A stretch of 64,000 nt of DNA, from contig JALFLK010000021.1 in NCBI GenBank assembly GCA_022774755.1, forward strand, positions 1 through 64,000, read 5' to 3'. The notes below the pieces were generated by a model. The model was not told the DNA's origin. It made no database searches and worked only from the letters and a program-made list of their open reading frames with translations. Of this stretch, positions 61,863 to 64,000 are shown piece by piece. This DNA comes from a bacterium. Lineage in GTDB: Bacteria; Bacillota; Clostridia; Oscillospirales; Acutalibacteraceae. How positions within the stretch are numbered: the stretch's first letter is position 1; every line of letters begins with the position of its first letter. A program made the translations under genes and the position numbers.

Positions 61863-62306
61863 ATGGTAATTATGTATGATTGCACTCTGGATGAATTTAA
61901 GAGTAAATTCAGCAAAGAAGCTAAAAATTATAAATCGGATAAATACGATATTTGCGGTGAAATCCAAGACGACGAAATCAGCCTGAAAGCTGTGAGAAAA
62001 ATTCCGGTAAGCTACAGTACGTTCATCAAATGGCGTTTTGAGGGAACTGTTTGTCAGGAGAACGGCTCAGTAAAGGTTGAAGGTGCTTTTAAGCCTGATG
62101 TTTTAAGGACTCTGCTTTTAATAGCGTTGTTTATTGCGGCGGCGGTAACCCTTGCGTTTTATATCGTCACCGGCAAAAGCCTTGGCATTATGTTGCCTCC
62201 GATAATAATAATCTCTGCGTTAGCCGTACTGTTTACAATGTACTGTGTTATAGGAAAAAAGGAAAAAACATTGCTTACTGATTTTATGTATGATATTCAA
62301 CAGTAG
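61863..62306 (+). CDS. Small membrane protein next to the P-type ATPase
   Basis: This 147-residue protein has a soluble N-terminal part (about 1-85) and two membrane helices (about 87-107 and 113-135). No family recognised. It starts four bases after the ATPase stop (ATG 61863; GGTGATTTT upstream) and before a terminator, so it is co-expressed and may be an accessory or regulatory subunit. That role is inference from position. Confidence 0.65.
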   Translation: MVIMYDCTLDEFKSKFSKEAKNYKSDKYDICGEIQDDEISLKAVRKIPVSYSTFIKWRFEGTVCQENGSVKVEGAFKPDVLRTLLLIALFIAAAVTLAFYIVTGKSLGIMLPPIIIISALAVLFTMYCVIGKKEKTLLTDFMYDIQQ

Positions 62307-62327
62307 TTTTATACAATATATAGTTTT

Positions 62328-62364
62328 ACTCCGTTCGATTCAGATTGAACGGAGTTTTGCTTTT
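62328..62364 (+). terminator. Terminator of the P-ATPase operon
   Basis: Stem ACTCCGTTC/GAACGGAGT followed by TTTGCTTTT. Confidence 0.75.
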
Positions 62365-62557
62365 AATGCCAGTATTTAAGGAGTTTTTTTGGCTGTTTTA
62401 TTAAAAGTTACAATTTGTAATCAATATAATTCTTGCAGTAGAAAAATACAAATTTTGGATTTTTTATGAATTGTACAAATTCGGGGGTGCTTCTTTAGTC
62501 AAAACGAAAATGCAATAGTAAAAGTGAACAAATAATAAGCATTTTGCTTATACATAT

Positions 62558-62683
62558 TGACGAAATTATTTTCTGATACAGAAAAAACAAAAGATATTTA
62601 ATTCTAAATTGGAAGTTACGATTTTGTAAAATAAATATAAAAATTGAATTATAATTGACGAAAAGTTATTCCAATGATATAAT
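62558..62683 (+). promoter_or_regulatory. Promoter region of the surface-protein gene
   Basis: TTGACG (62655-62660), 17-base spacer, TATAAT (62678-62683). A partial duplicate, ATTGACGAAATTATTTTCTGATA, lies near 62558 without a clear -10. The remaining 62365-62650 stretch is AT-rich with no gene seen. Confidence 0.55.
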
Positions 62684-62756
62684 TATCACAAATTAAATTT
62701 GTTTGATTTAAGTTTTATGTACAAATAGACAGACATACAGATTTGGAGTTCTCACT

Positions 62757-63581
62757 ATGACGGATGATAAAATTACCGAGTTCAACAGCGAATATGAAGA
62801 CGCAGGGGTAATCGAAAAGCTAAAGAAGAAAATGAAGCTGAAAGCAAGCGTAATGATTTTGATTATTGCGCTTCTTGCGCTTGGAACAGGTACTTTGGCT
62901 TGGTTTACCCTTAATAGCTTTTCTGCTGTTGACAGTCTTGAAATGACAATCGGTACCGGCGCTGAGCTTCGAGTTTCAACCGAAAATCATGGCACGGATT
63001 TGGAACTGTATACAAAAGAGATTACAAATGAAATGATAAATGAGTATCTGAAAAACTACGATACTTCTCTTGATAAGATAGAGCTTGATCCTCTCACATC
63101 GGACAAGGGTATTGAGTTTTTCACCCAGGCAGGAACAAAGAGAACTGCAAACACAGGCGGATATCTTGAGTTTCCTATATGGTTTATTGCTACTAAAGAA
63201 ATGTATGTTCACCTTACTTCCGATAATACTGCAAACGATAAGGACGACGGAACTAAGGTTACTACAACAGAAACAGGAGCAAAGGCAGACGTTGTTAATT
63301 GCCCCCGAGTTTCATTTGAAGAAGAAGGAACAACAAGGATTTATGAGCCTAATATAAGTACTCCCGTGGCGGGGCAAACAACCTTTGATATTCCTACGCC
63401 TATGAAGTACACAGACAATACCCGTCTTTTCCATTTAGACAAGCTGACGCCTAAAAAGATTATGGTAAGGCTTTGGGTTGAGGGTGAAGATCCACAGTGC
63501 GATGATGATGTTCAGAACGCACAACTCACAGTTGCTCTTTGCTTTATGGGTACAGACGAAAATAACGAAGCAATAGCTTAA
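62757..63581 (+). CDS. TasA/camelysin-like surface protein
   Basis: This 274-residue protein has a short cytoplasmic start, one hydrophobic segment (VMILIIALLALGTGTLAWFTLNS, about 30-53) of the kind seen in SipW-processed TasA/CalY proteins, and a Thr/Asp-rich extracytoplasmic beta domain. It may be a biofilm-fibre or spore-surface protein. No sipW-type signal peptidase gene is visible, but one could lie beyond the window. The next gene also encodes a membrane-anchored extracytoplasmic protein. Identity rests on the signal segment and composition only. Confidence 0.5.
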   Translation: MTDDKITEFNSEYEDAGVIEKLKKKMKLKASVMILIIALLALGTGTLAWFTLNSFSAVDSLEMTIGTGAELRVSTENHGTDLELYTKEITNEMINEYLKNYDTSLDKIELDPLTSDKGIEFFTQAGTKRTANTGGYLEFPIWFIATKEMYVHLTSDNTANDKDDGTKVTTTETGAKADVVNCPRVSFEEEGTTRIYEPNISTPVAGQTTFDIPTPMKYTDNTRLFHLDKLTPKKIMVRLWVEGEDPQCDDDVQNAQLTVALCFMGTDENNEAIA

Positions 63582-63632
63582 TTATAAACATAGTATTAAA
63601 AACGTGAAAGATGAATTCAGGAGGGATTAAAA

Positions 63633-64000
63633 TTGTTTAATAAAAAGGCAAAAAAAGAAGAACAGTTTACTCCTAATGATTTAACCAAGCTTAATAATAA
63701 AGAAAACAAAGAAGCGTTAAAGGGAAAAGGAATCTTTCAGCGTTTTTCTGCAAGAAGAAGCTCTGAAGAACTAACAACCGTACAAAAATGGAAACGGCGC
63801 AGTTTTTGGACATTGGTTGCTCTTGTTATCATTCTTTTAATTATGTTTATTATTTCTATGCTTATTTCTCAGTACGGCGACCTGGTAATCAGCATTGAAA
63901 GAGGAGCCAGAGGAAAAGGCATAACCGTAAGCGAAACAGAAAATTTAGCTGACGGTGTTACTATTCTGAGCGCACCTAAAGCTCCTGAGGTAACGAATAT
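63633..64000 (+). CDS. Membrane-anchored protein, 5' part
   Basis: Absent from the track because it runs off the end. TTG 63633 has AGGAGGG upstream. The visible 122 residues comprise a charged cytoplasmic part (about 1-65), one membrane helix (about 66-88; WTLVALVIILLIMFIISMLI) and the start of an external domain (GDLVISIERGARGKGITVSE). It lies 51 bases after the TasA-like gene and is probably co-transcribed. Family unknown. Confidence 0.6.
   Translation, partial: MFNKKAKKEEQFTPNDLTKLNNKENKEALKGKGIFQRFSARRSSEELTTVQKWKRRSFWTLVALVIILLIMFIISMLISQYGDLVISIERGARGKGITVSETENLADGVTILSAPKAPEVTN

Overview
The window looks like a chromosome segment of a low-GC, spore-forming member of the Clostridia, most likely a gut Oscillospiraceae/Ruminococcaceae relative. 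Evidence: spo0A next to spoIVB, a BofA-like gene, Gram-positive gene pairs (rplU-prp-rpmA, obgE-mrnC, rpsF-ssb-rpsR), strong AGGAGG ribosome sites, frequent TTG starts and near-consensus TTGACA/TATAAT promoters. No rRNA, tRNA or CRISPR array was found.

Bases 1-589 hold the 3' end of an AAA-type ATPase resembling the TrlF family. Bases ~722-13536 are a 12.8 kb integrative mobilizable element. Both ends carry the 11-base core CGAGTGGGAAT between two related 18-base paired repeats, with almost identical spacing at each end. The element's left half holds an XRE repressor facing a tyrosine integrase/excisionase operon across a promoter region with repeated TTAGT operators. It then has mobC, a 43-codon gene containing hairpins, a RepA-like ATPase, a palindrome-rich gap that is a good oriT candidate, a Mob_Pre relaxase and a TnpV-like gene. 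The right half is a convergent defence operon: AbiEi antitoxin, AbiEii toxin, a 1671-residue DUF4011/SF1-helicase/Vsr-like-nuclease protein and a frameshifted small gene, all behind one strong promoter. This compact AbiE-plus-helicase-nuclease operon is the best candidate for an undescribed composite system.

From 13.7 kb on, the sequence is core chromosome. Bases 13.7-21 kb hold an SDR dehydrogenase, a ClC transporter, tmcAL, ackA and small membrane proteins. Bases 21-26 kb hold a PASTA/YARHG Ser/Thr kinase and a GntR-ABC transporter operon. Bases 26-30 kb hold an M16 peptidase pair, lgt and folD. Bases 30-36.6 kb hold the rplU-prp-rpmA and obgE-mrnC-yitT groups, rpsF-ssb-rpsR and a second yitT behind a heavily folded leader. 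Bases 36.9-44.6 kb hold pyrE, radC, uvrB and a topoisomerase IV-like gene pair. Bases 44.7-47.4 kb hold secG, bofA, a DUF4364 gene and an NfeD-SPFH pair.

Bases 47.8-54.6 kb are a purine operon: purE, purF, purM, purN, a PurO-like IMP cyclohydrolase, a stand-alone AICAR transformylase and purD. The bifunctional PurH is therefore replaced by two separate proteins. Then come a copper ATPase with a C-terminal CopZ-like domain that has its own internal ribosome site, spo0A and spoIVB, a second P-type ATPase with a small membrane partner, and finally a TasA/camelysin-like surface protein followed by a truncated membrane-anchored gene at the window edge. A ~95-base dispersed intergenic repeat occurs three times (36.7 kb once, 47.5 kb twice). 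All calls were made by reading the sequence; no database search was run.
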